Part shown: piece after piece, positions 24,794 to 33,436 of the stretch
How positions within the stretch are numbered: the stretch's first letter is position 1
Layout of the letters: the number at the start of each line of letters is the position of its first letter
DNA from: a virus
IMG/VR virus record: IMGVR_UViG_3300042010_000106
Location: 248,001 to 312,000 of that record
Reading direction: 5' to 3' (one strand)
Length of the DNA stretch: 64,000 nucleotides
Notes under the pieces: model-generated
What the model was told of the DNA's origin: nothing
The model's database searches: none
The model's input: the letters and a program-made list of their open reading frames with translations, nothing else
Program-made: the position numbers and the translations under genes

Positions 24794-25119
24794 AAACAGA
24801 AGTCGCTTCTGAAGTTGTTTGTCATTTGATGGAACAAATCAATGCGCGCATTCACCCAAGTGACGCATGGGTTTATGTACGTCGTCGCAAATACAAGAAG
24901 CAAGACGAATTGGTACGTGAAATCAACGAAGAACGTCGCAGCGTAGAACAGCACAACGTTTATCACGTCAAAACAAATGACACGCTGTCGGAAATTGCAC
25001 AACGTTTTGAAGGCGCCAGTATCGGCGTGATGATGCGTATCAACAACATCGTAGACCCGGATGTTATCTACGCTGGTTCCACGTTGAACATCTACAACAA
25101 GGCGAAACCGAATGAGTAA
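24790..25119 (+). CDS. LysM-domain protein
   Basis: 109 residues. Residues ~55-105 form one LysM repeat: VYHVKTNDTLSEIAQRF, a middle with MMRINN, and IYAGSTLNIY at the end, which is the standard beta-alpha-alpha-beta pattern that binds peptidoglycan or chitin-like glycans. There is no signal peptide or catalytic domain. In phages lone LysM units occur in tail baseplate proteins. Its place inside a recombination gene chain is unusual. Overlaps the next gene by eight bases. Confidence 0.8.
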   Translation: MKTEVASEVVCHLMEQINARIHPSDAWVYVRRRKYKKQDELVREINEERRSVEQHNVYHVKTNDTLSEIAQRFEGASIGVMMRINNIVDPDVIYAGSTLNIYNKAKPNE

Positions 25120-25528
25120 TTCAGCGCTCGACGACATCAACGTACGCCGCACGATCAGTCACATTCAAAACAAATTGCACGAAGTGGTTTGTGCCAATAC
25201 AACAATTGGCGAAATGCTGCGGCCTGAATCGGCGAAACAACGTATCAAAGAAGTCACCGACGATTTCATGCGTAGTCTCAAAGATCGCGGCGCAATTACA
25301 GACAGTGAATCGACGTGTGAGCGCATATGCAGCGTTGTGCTGAACGACACACCACGCGGCCCGGTTGCCAACTGCCTGAACGAAAAAGGCGAATCGGTAA
25401 AGACTGTAAAATACAGTGGTCGTCGCTACGCACGAAAACGTATGCGCCGTCAAATTGGCCTGTACGTGATTGCATGGAAAATCGAACCTGCTCCCATGCA
25501 GGTTTACCAAATCAGAGTGAGTATTTAA
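25112..25528 (+). CDS. Unknown 138-residue protein
   Basis: Helical first half and a strongly basic stretch (SGRRYARKRMRRQ, about residues 100-112) that could contact nucleic acid. Lies immediately before the SbcD-like gene with no spacer. No family recognised. Confidence 0.65.
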   Translation: MSNSALDDINVRRTISHIQNKLHEVVCANTTIGEMLRPESAKQRIKEVTDDFMRSLKDRGAITDSESTCERICSVVLNDTPRGPVANCLNEKGESVKTVKYSGRRYARKRMRRQIGLYVIAWKIEPAPMQVYQIRVSI

Positions 25529-26572
25529 ATGCTGGAAGGTATTGCAACATCTGACTTCCACCTTGACGGGTTGAACAAACATTTCATCAATGCAAATGAT
25601 CGTATCTTTGCAGAGTGGGACAAGATTTGCCAATACGCTTTAGCTAACGGCATCAAACACATCTTTATCCCCGGTGATATGTCGGATACACCACTGCTGG
25701 ATTGGGATACGTACACGAAGCTTTTCCTGCATCTGAAAAAGTATGACGGGATTCTGAATACGTATTACATGATTGGCAACCACGACGTGGCCGACAGTGA
25801 AAACACGTCGATGAATTTCTTGAATACCCTCGCACAAGCAGGCGTGTTCAAGACGTTCAAAATCTACATGAAACCAAAGCGTGAAATCATTGACAACGTG
25901 CCGGTGAATTTCATTCCGTGGTATGCAGGTCAAATGAAAACCCTTTCGGATGGTAAGGAAGGTGCATTGAATTTCGCACACGTTGAATACACGGGTGCCA
26001 TTGGTGATAACGGTCGCCTGCTGAAAACAAAGCATGAATTGATCACCAATAAAAACGATTACACAATCAGCGGACACATTCACCAATATCAGGTGCTGGA
26101 ATCCAAACGCGCCTTGTATTGCGGCAATCCATTCCAAAAGAACTTTGGTGAGGATTTGCCAAAAGGTTTCGTGCATTTCAAAGCTGAATTGAAAGGCAAT
26201 AAGATTGAATTGACGCATAAACGCGTTGATAACAAACCAAACTTTACGCTGCAAAACGTCATTATCGAAGACATTAACCATTTCAAGAAGCTGGAACATA
26301 GCGATAGCATTCGTTATAAGCTGCACGTTAGCGCAGACGTGCCTATTCCTGCTGATTTGATGCTGCAATACCCGAACATTACGGGCGGCATTTGGGTACA
26401 TGGTCAAAAGAAAAAGGATTCAAAGGAAGAAGAGGTTAAAATCACCAAAACAGAGGTGAATATGCGTACTGGTCTAAAGAAGTTCTTAGGTGCTGAAGGA
26501 ATGGATAAAGACCAAATCAAACGTGCAACCGCCGAGGTTAAAGCAGCACAGAATCACCTCGGATTTAGTTAA
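25529..26572 (+). CDS. SbcD/Mre11/gp47-like nuclease
   Basis: 347 residues of calcineurin-like phosphoesterase type. The five motifs are in order: SDFH (Asp9, His11), PGDMSD (Asp50), GNHD (Asn84-His85-Asp86), FAHVEY (His151) and SGHIHQ (His183, His185). It should form the nuclease half of the complex with the SbcC-like ATPase at 18701. Thirteen small genes separate the two, whereas in T4 and bacteria the pair is usually adjacent or nearly so. Confidence 0.92.
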   Translation: MLEGIATSDFHLDGLNKHFINANDRIFAEWDKICQYALANGIKHIFIPGDMSDTPLLDWDTYTKLFLHLKKYDGILNTYYMIGNHDVADSENTSMNFLNTLAQAGVFKTFKIYMKPKREIIDNVPVNFIPWYAGQMKTLSDGKEGALNFAHVEYTGAIGDNGRLLKTKHELITNKNDYTISGHIHQYQVLESKRALYCGNPFQKNFGEDLPKGFVHFKAELKGNKIELTHKRVDNKPNFTLQNVIIEDINHFKKLEHSDSIRYKLHVSADVPIPADLMLQYPNITGGIWVHGQKKKDSKEEEVKITKTEVNMRTGLKKFLGAEGMDKDQIKRATAEVKAAQNHLGFS

Positions 26573-26605
26573 GGAAATTCACGAGTTTTCGCCGGATTGG
26601 GGCAT

Positions 26606-26622
26606 ACTAATTTATATTTAGG
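26606..26622 (+). promoter_or_regulatory. Possible late promoter element TAATTTA
   Basis: TAATTTA (26608-26614) followed by TATTTAGG in the 119-base gap before the basic-protein gene. Similar elements lie before the genes at 32523 and 54839. Confidence 0.4.
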
Positions 26623-26691
26623 TTGGGTACATCGTGGCGCTACGATTGGATTCCAACTGTATACTCCAATCCCACGAAGGTAGTGATTACC

Positions 26692-28101
26692 ATGGCTAAG
26701 ACTGTTGTTGTTCGTAAGGACACCAGCGCTGCTGCTAAGAAGGCTGCTAAAGTAGCCAAGCAAGCGCGCAACAAAAACAAAGGTAAGCTGAACGCAAAAG
26801 CTAAACGCGAATACAAGCACCTTTCCCCGAAACAGAAAAAAGCGCATCTGGAAAAAGTGGTTTGGCGTAAAGCCAAGGCCCACGGCGCCACTGATGCCGA
26901 AGCCGATAAGGCCGTACTGATTTACAAAAAACGTCGTCAACATCGGAATGCTGGTAAGCACGCCGCTGAACAACGCCGTCAAGCTACCAGTCTGCAAAAG
27001 CAGGTTCGTGGCAACATCAAAATGAAAGCGAAGAAAATCTCTGACTCTCACAAGAAAGCACTGCAAAAGATTCGCACCGCCAAAGTTGCACCGGCTGTGA
27101 AATCGAAAATGCGCAATGCTGAAAAGCAACGTTACGCCGCCGAACGCACTCAACTGGCGAAAGAGCGTAACAAAGCTGTGAAGTCGCACGCATCGCGTCT
27201 GACCAAGATCAAAGCAGTTGCACAGAAGCACGGCCCAATCAAGCTTTCGAGCCTGATTTCCAACTTCAGCAAACGCACTCTCGGCCAGAAAGGCAAGCGT
27301 CTGAAAACCGTAAGCGATAAGCCGAAAGTTGCTCAGACCAAAGCCGGTGGCGCAATGAAGAAACCAACCGCCGCGAAAAAGCCACGTGCCGCGAAATCGG
27401 TTGGTAGCGAAGTTGCTGCAATTGCCGACAAAGCATTCGGTGTGAAAGGGAAGCCGGGCCGCAAGCCTAAAAACCCTACCCCAGCCGCTGATGCTCCAGT
27501 AGCCAAAACCAAACGCGCTTACGTGCGTAAGGCAAAAACTGCTGAAACCGCCGCCAAAGCTGCACCGGCTGCAAAAGCCACCAAGGGTAAGAAAAACCCT
27601 ACCACCAAAGTAGCCACTCCAGCTACCGAGGGTAAGCCAAAACGCGCTTACAACAAGAAGCCAAAAGTTGAAGCTGCCGAGGCTCCAAAAGCCAAACGTG
27701 CCTACAACAAAAAGCCGAAAGTTGAAGCTGCTCCGGCTGAAGTGAAAACCAAGCGTAAATATACGCGTAAGGCCAAGCCTGAAGCTGCCCCGGCTGCTGA
27801 AGTGAAAACCAAACGCAAATATACCCGTAAGGACAAGGCCGCTGCTCCTGCTGCCGAAGCCCCAAAGGCAAAACGCGCTTACAACAAAAAGCCAAAAGCT
27901 GATGCCGCTCCGGCTGCAAAAGCTCCGGCCAAAACCGGTAAGAAAGCTGCTGCTAAACCAGCCGCTAAAGCACCAGCCAAAACCGCTGCGAAAGCTCCGG
28001 CAAAAGGCGGCGCTAAAGCCAAATCCGGCGCGGCAATCCCGCAAAAGAAAACCGCAGCTAAACCAGCCAAGTCTGGTAACAAGCGCGCTACCCTGAACTA
28101 A
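26692..28101 (+). CDS. Histone-H1-like, lysine/alanine-rich DNA-binding protein
   Basis: 469 residues from the ATG at 26692, chosen because the upstream extension is unlike the rest. About half the residues are Lys, Ala or Arg. The first ~210 residues look helical; the rest is an H1-tail-like region with GRKPKNP (AT-hook-like) and six copies of an eleven-residue repeat of the form K-x-KR-A/K-Y-x-R/K-K-x-K (27505-27897), then AKAPAK-type repeats. Likely to compact DNA or to be packaged with it. Its own promoter-like element and terminator flank it. Not a known phage family by name; the H1/AT-hook resemblance is compositional. Confidence 0.75.
   Translation: MAKTVVVRKDTSAAAKKAAKVAKQARNKNKGKLNAKAKREYKHLSPKQKKAHLEKVVWRKAKAHGATDAEADKAVLIYKKRRQHRNAGKHAAEQRRQATSLQKQVRGNIKMKAKKISDSHKKALQKIRTAKVAPAVKSKMRNAEKQRYAAERTQLAKERNKAVKSHASRLTKIKAVAQKHGPIKLSSLISNFSKRTLGQKGKRLKTVSDKPKVAQTKAGGAMKKPTAAKKPRAAKSVGSEVAAIADKAFGVKGKPGRKPKNPTPAADAPVAKTKRAYVRKAKTAETAAKAAPAAKATKGKKNPTTKVATPATEGKPKRAYNKKPKVEAAEAPKAKRAYNKKPKVEAAPAEVKTKRKYTRKAKPEAAPAAEVKTKRKYTRKDKAAAPAAEAPKAKRAYNKKPKADAAPAAKAPAKTGKKAAAKPAAKAPAKTAAKAPAKGGAKAKSGAAIPQKKTAAKPAKSGNKRATLN
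27505..27897 (+). repeat. Six eleven-residue KRAY/KRKY coding repeats
   Basis: Within the basic protein: KTKRAYVRKAK, KPKRAYNKKPK, KAKRAYNKKPK, KTKRKYTRKAK, KTKRKYTRKDK and KAKRAYNKKPK, spaced by Ala/Pro/Glu-rich linkers. The DNA repeats are close enough to recombine. Confidence 0.85.
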
Positions 28102-28126
28102 TAGTTTTGGGTTAGGTTACACCAAG

Positions 28127-28164
28127 AAACCCGGTATTCCATTCATTTGGGTGCCGGGTTTTTT
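28127..28164 (+). terminator. Rho-independent terminator
   Basis: AAACCCGG (28127-28134) pairs with CCGGGTTT (28154-28161), followed by more T. Lies 26 bases after the basic-protein stop. Confidence 0.85.
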
Positions 28165-28175
28165 GCGTTCTACAC

Positions 28176-28195
28176 GCTAATTTTACTGTATATCC
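28176..28195 (+). promoter_or_regulatory. Possible promoter, TAATTTT plus ACTGTATA
   Basis: TAATTTT (28178-28184) runs into ACTGTATA (28185-28192), combining features of both recurrent boxes, directly before the virion-block gene whose start is near 28202. Confidence 0.35.
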
Positions 28196-28201
28196 ACTGT
28201 C

Positions 28202-29212
28202 TTGGGTGTTCCCGCATTGCAAATACAATCAAAATACATTGATGACAATCCAAATGTCATTGATTTAAAGAATGCCCGAAACGCTAATGAAGTGATTACA
28301 GTTCTTTCGAAGATCAACACAACATTTAGCGTATTGGTTGCCAAATTCAATCAAAAGAAGCTTCCATATTTGAAAGTTTCTGACGCCGTAGAAGCATTGA
28401 AATTCTGTGTTGATTCAATGGTAGAGATTCGTTGCGCCCGTTCGGTTGCGCAGGAGTTCAGCGATTCAAAACGCGACCGTTGTTTCAATATGATTGCAGC
28501 ACAGTTAACGAACATTCGGGACTTTCAAAAGACGCTGCTGGATTTGATCGACAGCGTATGCGCAACCCGTATGGATAAACACCTTTCGTTCTTGTCTGAA
28601 ACCGTATTCAAGATCCTTTCCAAAATCAGCAACACAACGCAGCTTCACGTACGCTTGCCAGATCAACAAATGATTTGCATTCGAACCGATAGCGGTGTGA
28701 CTGACAAAGACGGATACGTAAGCGGGCCAATCACAATCAAGCTGATGCTGGTTGGCGGCAATTATCGGATATCAATTCCTGATTCCCCATTCGTTGCATC
28801 TGAGGAATCCAACGTCTTCAATTCGAAAGACGTTCAATCGTATATCATGGGGAATTTGTCAGACTTCGCGCACGTTGGAAAGCCTGTGCCAAAGGATGAT
28901 CAATTGCTCGCATCGAACATGGTTCAAAGCGTTGACGTTACCGAGGAAGCATTGGTCGTTACGCTCAAACCTTCTGTGCGTCCCGATGATATCCAACGCT
29001 TGTTAACGCAGGTGCTTCCGTACCTGAAACGAGCTGTGAATTTGTCGGGCACGGATATCATTCACCGTGTCTCGCAATACGGCCCGAATCGCACAATCTC
29101 GTTTATTGTGGCAAAGCGTAAAGTGTATGATGCAAGGTCATTGACCAAGCTGACTAAATTGCTCGGCGCGTCGAAAACCGAAGTCGAAAAACTCAACTCA
29201 ATTATGGAATGA
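28202..29212 (+). CDS. Unknown protein at start of probable virion block (TTG start)
   Basis: 336 residues if it begins at TTG 28202; the open frame begins only at 28181 and the first in-frame ATG is over 180 bases further on, after conserved-looking sequence. No Shine-Dalgarno is seen before 28202 or before the second TTG at 28217, so the true start is uncertain. Helical N-terminal half, alpha/beta C-terminal half. No family recognised. Overlaps the next gene (ATGA). Confidence 0.6.
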   Translation: MGVPALQIQSKYIDDNPNVIDLKNARNANEVITVLSKINTTFSVLVAKFNQKKLPYLKVSDAVEALKFCVDSMVEIRCARSVAQEFSDSKRDRCFNMIAAQLTNIRDFQKTLLDLIDSVCATRMDKHLSFLSETVFKILSKISNTTQLHVRLPDQQMICIRTDSGVTDKDGYVSGPITIKLMLVGGNYRISIPDSPFVASEESNVFNSKDVQSYIMGNLSDFAHVGKPVPKDDQLLASNMVQSVDVTEEALVVTLKPSVRPDDIQRLLTQVLPYLKRAVNLSGTDIIHRVSQYGPNRTISFIVAKRKVYDARSLTKLTKLLGASKTEVEKLNSIME

Positions 29213-30366
29213 CCATGAAAATACCAAAGCCCTCGACATACGCCAAGATGGAGAAAATGTCGGACGCACAATTGACAGCGTATTTTGAAAAACGCCTGCC
29301 ACTGTACCGCCGTGCACTTGCTCGCTTGACATCGTTTCTGCGTCAAATGGTCGGTCGTGTGTTCAAAGGTAAAAACCTTGCAACTGCGTCTGATGTAATC
29401 CTGAACATTTCCGGTGGCGAAGGTGGCAAAACTTCCCATTCGGATTCGGGCACCAGCCTGACCGTTAGCAAGTTCGATCACCCCGGCCCGCGTAAGCTCG
29501 CTGGCTACATTGATGCACTGGAACAAATCGAATACATCGGCGAACTGGATTACCAGATTACCCGGTACGCTGACACTGAAAACAAATCGCTGCAAAAGGT
29601 TCAAAAACTTCGCGTGAGCATGTACAACAGTTTGGTTGACGCTTACGTTGAAGCAATTGAAGCAATGCGCGACATCGCCAAAAACAAACTGCCTGAACCA
29701 GTGGGCAATCTGTTCAAAGCAGCCAAGAAATACTTCGATCCAAAAGAAGTAGAATTCATTGAGAATTACAAGGCTGCAAACGACGGCGACGAACCGGAAC
29801 ACATGCTGGATTATTACATCAACGTCGGCGTGAAAGACAACGTTGTTGACATCGTTTTCAACGCAGACATTTCGCACTGGCCGCGTGAAACGAAAGAAGG
29901 TTTGATGGTCGCGGTAATCACCGTGCGCCTTGAACCAACTGAAGACGCGTTCACCATGAAAGCTTATGCGAACGTTCTGGATCGCGTGGGCCTGCCGGGT
30001 CGCTACAACATCGGCACCGAATTGAAAGGGAAAGACATTCCCGAAATCGCGAAGAAAATTCCGAAAGCTTTCGACATGGAATTGGCCGCGCACAACATCA
30101 TTTCGTTCATGGCTCCAGTTAACCTGAAGCTGGACGAAACCGAAGTTGAAGAACGTCTGATGAAAATCGAAGGCGTTAGCGGTGTTGTTGTAAATGACGA
30201 CGGCGTGATGATTGAAATGACCGATGATCGTGGTGTGCACCGTGAAGCAATGGCCGCGCTCGACACAATCCCATCGGTTAAAAAGCTGATTCGTTCGGGT
30301 TATTCTCGCACGCTGGCAAACCCTTCGCCGGGTAGCTACCTGTACAGCGTAACTCTGAAGAGCTGA
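29209..30366 (+). CDS. Probable virion protein with DVSGG-type motif
   Basis: 385 residues from 29209; an ATG two codons later (29215) has a better-spaced GGA. A basic helical N-terminus (to ~55) leads to DVILNISGG (residues 62-70), the motif shared with the products at 3379, 9383 and 33437, then a Gly/Ser-rich linker and a large alpha/beta body. No enzymatic motif. Overlaps neighbours by four and one bases. Confidence 0.7.
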   Translation: MTMKIPKPSTYAKMEKMSDAQLTAYFEKRLPLYRRALARLTSFLRQMVGRVFKGKNLATASDVILNISGGEGGKTSHSDSGTSLTVSKFDHPGPRKLAGYIDALEQIEYIGELDYQITRYADTENKSLQKVQKLRVSMYNSLVDAYVEAIEAMRDIAKNKLPEPVGNLFKAAKKYFDPKEVEFIENYKAANDGDEPEHMLDYYINVGVKDNVVDIVFNADISHWPRETKEGLMVAVITVRLEPTEDAFTMKAYANVLDRVGLPGRYNIGTELKGKDIPEIAKKIPKAFDMELAAHNIISFMAPVNLKLDETEVEERLMKIEGVSGVVVNDDGVMIEMTDDRGVHREAMAALDTIPSVKKLIRSGYSRTLANPSPGSYLYSVTLKS

Positions 30367-31262
30367 TGTATACGCATATCGGCATGCCGTTTGATTTTCG
30401 TCTTTCGGCATGGCCTTACGGCGGCGATAGGTACGTCACGACGTACAACACTGACCGTTATCAAATCGACATTCGTGCGATTTGCGATTACGTCGAAGAA
30501 CAACTGCGCAAATCTCCTTTAGCATTCGTGCTGAAAACGACGTTCACGCTTGTGAATCTTTATTCAGGATTCACCGATACAAGCGTGGGCCTCGTTATGG
30601 AGCCTGCAAAGAAAGTTCGACGCGATCAAGTTGTGTTCACATTCACCCGGACAAACGTAGACGAATCGGGCGATCCGATGTTTATGCACTGGCTGAACAA
30701 TTACACAATTCAGTGGGGAACAAATACGAGTCGCAGTTCTGATTACATTTCAATTGCCGTTCCAATCACTGTAGCGACACGTGCCCGCCTTCAGCAAATG
30801 ACGGACAGGGAACAGAAAGCGCTATACGACATTGTGGGCGGCTATTCGAAAGCTGTGATTCGTTCGATCCACGAATACGACGGTTCGGTTTTATCCACGC
30901 GGAATTTCCTACGCTACACAATCCCACGCGCCATGTTCTATATGGCGATTAGCGATTGGCAGTACGTGTTGGACTTCTGGAAACGCATGCCGGATTTGAT
31001 ACACGTTAACTGGACTCCGAAATTCATCGAATATTACGTTCGATACATTGCGCCTAAGCTGCCTGACCGCAAACGCAGCAAGTATTACGCGCAGTACGAA
31101 GAGGAAGTGCAGGAACACTTACGGCAATTCGTTCTCCGGTATCTGCAAAACACCGTGCAAAAAGAAGAAGTTAATCTGGTTGCACTTTTACCCGCAGATG
31201 ACGCAATGATTCACGACGTTGAAACGTTGGTGTTTAATCTGTCGAAGGGGATAATCGCATGA
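30366..31262 (+). CDS. Probable virion protein, unknown
   Basis: 298 residues rich in Tyr, Phe, Trp and Arg, mixed secondary structure, no signal peptide. Tightly coupled to both neighbours. The virion assignment rests on its place between two probable structural genes. Confidence 0.6.
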   Translation: MYTHIGMPFDFRLSAWPYGGDRYVTTYNTDRYQIDIRAICDYVEEQLRKSPLAFVLKTTFTLVNLYSGFTDTSVGLVMEPAKKVRRDQVVFTFTRTNVDESGDPMFMHWLNNYTIQWGTNTSRSSDYISIAVPITVATRARLQQMTDREQKALYDIVGGYSKAVIRSIHEYDGSVLSTRNFLRYTIPRAMFYMAISDWQYVLDFWKRMPDLIHVNWTPKFIEYYVRYIAPKLPDRKRSKYYAQYEEEVQEHLRQFVLRYLQNTVQKEEVNLVALLPADDAMIHDVETLVFNLSKGIIA

Positions 31263-32473
31263 CGAATGTTTATGAAGGGCAGACGGCTACGATTTCCGAG
31301 GAATTTCTTGATGATTTCGATCAAGTTATTTTGCCTCGCGAATCTACGCCTGCCCCGTTGGTGCGATTATTCGACACTGACAAAACAATCATCGCTGAAG
31401 TCTACGCAAAGCCAGATCCAAAGATTGCGGGAACGTGGGTTGCTGATATCCCAATCCCGAACATGGATTTGCGCGACACTACGAAGTTTGTAGCGAAGTG
31501 GAGTTTCGAAAGCGACGAAGGTGTACACACTGCAAAAACAACGATAATGGTAGAGCCTGCAACAATGGGGCGCGAATCCGACATTGTGATTTTGTGTGGA
31601 CACGACAGCCGTATGCAGGTGACGATTCCAACGAAAGTAAAGTTGGGTGTTGCTGAAAGAAAAGCAGACCTTGCCCGCGCAGTTAAGGCACGGCCTGCAA
31701 AGGAAGGCGACTCGCTTTCAATGTCGCTTTACTACAACAACAAAGCCGTATTCGAAGCACTCGACAGTACAAACACTGCCGTGAAAATCGAAACGTCTGA
31801 AAACAAAACATTAATCGACATGCCTGCTGTTGTTGGTAAACCAGCAATGGCACCAATGTCGTTGATCGTTAAGCACAAACCAACACGGAAAATTGCAGAA
31901 ACTTCCTACACCTACAAAGTGTGGGCGGTTACTCCGCAAATCCTGTTGGCTGCGCGACAACTTGAAGATTTCATCGACAAGGCGCGCATTGCGAATATCA
32001 TTCCTGAGTTGGAATATACACAGGGTGATTTGCTGGAATTCTTGACGCGGGGCCTGATGTATTTCAACGCTTTGCAACCGGTAATGACAGCGTTTACAGG
32101 AACCAATATGCAAGGGCCTTTGATGAACTGTTGGTTGGTTTGTTCCAGCCAATACGCATTAGGGGCACAAGCACAGGCAGAAGGCGCATTAGCTTTTGAT
32201 TTCGGTGGTCAAACCGTTAGCCTGAACATCGACCGCACCCCTGCAATTGAAGCGGCATTAGGTCGCATTGATGCAGAGATTGAAGGGATGGTTAAACCAT
32301 ACAAAAAACTGCTTGGTAAAACAGGCGTTCTGGATGGTGACGGTTCACAAGGCGGCAAATTCATTGACGGTTCCAGTCACATGGGCGTTCTTGGTTTGTC
32401 GAATACTCCATTGACACGAATTGGCCGTGGCCGAAGTGGCATGAGTTCCAGTTTCTACCGATCTTTCTTCTAA
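31259..32473 (+). CDS. Probable virion structural protein
   Basis: 404 residues. The N-terminal ~120 look like an Ig-like beta sandwich (alternating strands, GTWVADI, FVAKWSF). The C-terminus is Gly/Ser-rich. No catalytic motif. Composition and place before the abundant-looking gene at 32523 suggest a head, neck or tail component; which one is not known. Confidence 0.6.
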   Translation: MTNVYEGQTATISEEFLDDFDQVILPRESTPAPLVRLFDTDKTIIAEVYAKPDPKIAGTWVADIPIPNMDLRDTTKFVAKWSFESDEGVHTAKTTIMVEPATMGRESDIVILCGHDSRMQVTIPTKVKLGVAERKADLARAVKARPAKEGDSLSMSLYYNNKAVFEALDSTNTAVKIETSENKTLIDMPAVVGKPAMAPMSLIVKHKPTRKIAETSYTYKVWAVTPQILLAARQLEDFIDKARIANIIPELEYTQGDLLEFLTRGLMYFNALQPVMTAFTGTNMQGPLMNCWLVCSSQYALGAQAQAEGALAFDFGGQTVSLNIDRTPAIEAALGRIDAEIEGMVKPYKKLLGKTGVLDGDGSQGGKFIDGSSHMGVLGLSNTPLTRIGRGRSGMSSSFYRSFF

Positions 32474-32475
32474 GT

Positions 32476-32482
32476 TAATTTA
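32476..32482 (+). promoter_or_regulatory. Possible late promoter element TAATTTA
   Basis: TAATTTA followed by AACTAGAG, three bases after the upstream stop and 41 bases before the next ATG. Confidence 0.4.
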
Positions 32483-32522
32483 AACTAGAGAAAACAAACT
32501 CTTTACAAAGTGGAGATACACA

Positions 32523-33371
32523 ATGAGCTTTAACCTTTCTCGCGCTGCTACCGCTTTGGTTTCGGGCGCTCACAAAGAAGTTGCAACCGTTACCATTCGT
32601 GATGCTGTGCAAATTGATGATCGTTTCGCACGCGTCATTGCCACCGCATCCGCCACCGCTACCCCGGCACAAGTTGCTGAAGGTATCAAACAACAATTCC
32701 GTGGCGCCGTAGCCATTCCGGGTTCGTTCGTTGCTCTGTCTTCCAGCAAAGCCATGACCGTATTCGAAGGCATCGTTGGCGTTGTTGCACAGCGCGTTGT
32801 TCTGACCGATGAAAATCGTGAGAATTACAAAGCCGTTGCTGCAAACATGTTCATGGACGAAGGCGAACAACTTTGGTCGCTGCGTCAAACCGCAACCGGT
32901 CAAGTTCTGGTGAAAGCCGCTGATAGCGAAGCTGATCACGCTGTCATGAAACATCTGATGGCCTGTGCATCGACCGATTACAACCAATTCGAACACCGCG
33001 ATATCGGCGTAGAAAATGCGCAAATTCGTGCAAGCGTTCAAGGTGGTGATTTGGTTTCGTATATCAGCCAGCAAAGCGCCGACCTGCAAATGGGTATCGC
33101 CACTGCTTCGGTTGAAAACGAAGACGGCACCGATGCTCACATGATCGCTGTTGTTCGTCCAAACGGCCAAGCCGAAACCGTTAACCGCGAAATGATCGTG
33201 GTTGCCGCTACCTTCGAAGAAGACGCCGAAGACATCAAGGAAGCCGAAACCGCTACCGCTGGTGCAATGGACGTTGAACGTTTCAATTCGTATTACGCTC
33301 GCGTGTTCGCACGTCGTCCTGCGTACTTCGAAGAATTCATGAAACGTGTTCGTTCGTACGTGTTCATGTAA
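32523..33371 (+). CDS. Probable abundant structural protein
   Basis: 282 residues, Ala/Val/Thr-rich, acidic, no Trp-rich or catalytic signature. It has its own promoter-like element, a good ribosome-binding site (GGAGATACACA before ATG) and a strong terminator, so it is a single-gene transcription unit, as expected for a highly expressed virion protein such as a tube or decoration protein. No family recognised. Confidence 0.65.
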   Translation: MSFNLSRAATALVSGAHKEVATVTIRDAVQIDDRFARVIATASATATPAQVAEGIKQQFRGAVAIPGSFVALSSSKAMTVFEGIVGVVAQRVVLTDENRENYKAVAANMFMDEGEQLWSLRQTATGQVLVKAADSEADHAVMKHLMACASTDYNQFEHRDIGVENAQIRASVQGGDLVSYISQQSADLQMGIATASVENEDGTDAHMIAVVRPNGQAETVNREMIVVAATFEEDAEDIKEAETATAGAMDVERFNSYYARVFARRPAYFEEFMKRVRSYVFM

Positions 33372-33393
33372 GAAAAAATAGCTGCACACAATC

Positions 33394-33413
33394 GGGGGCC
33401 TTTGCCCCCTTTT
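33394..33413 (+). terminator. Rho-independent terminator
   Basis: GGGGGC (33394-33399) pairs with GCCCCC (33404-33409), followed by TTTT. Confidence 0.85.
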
Positions 33414-33436
33414 GTCGATTTATGGTCGGGGGAAAT

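Noticed and set aside
28202-29212. A frameshifted or truncated gene at 28.2 kb
   Set aside because: A terminator and promoter-like element directly precede it, so the 5' end is probably natural; kept as an intact gene with an unusual start.
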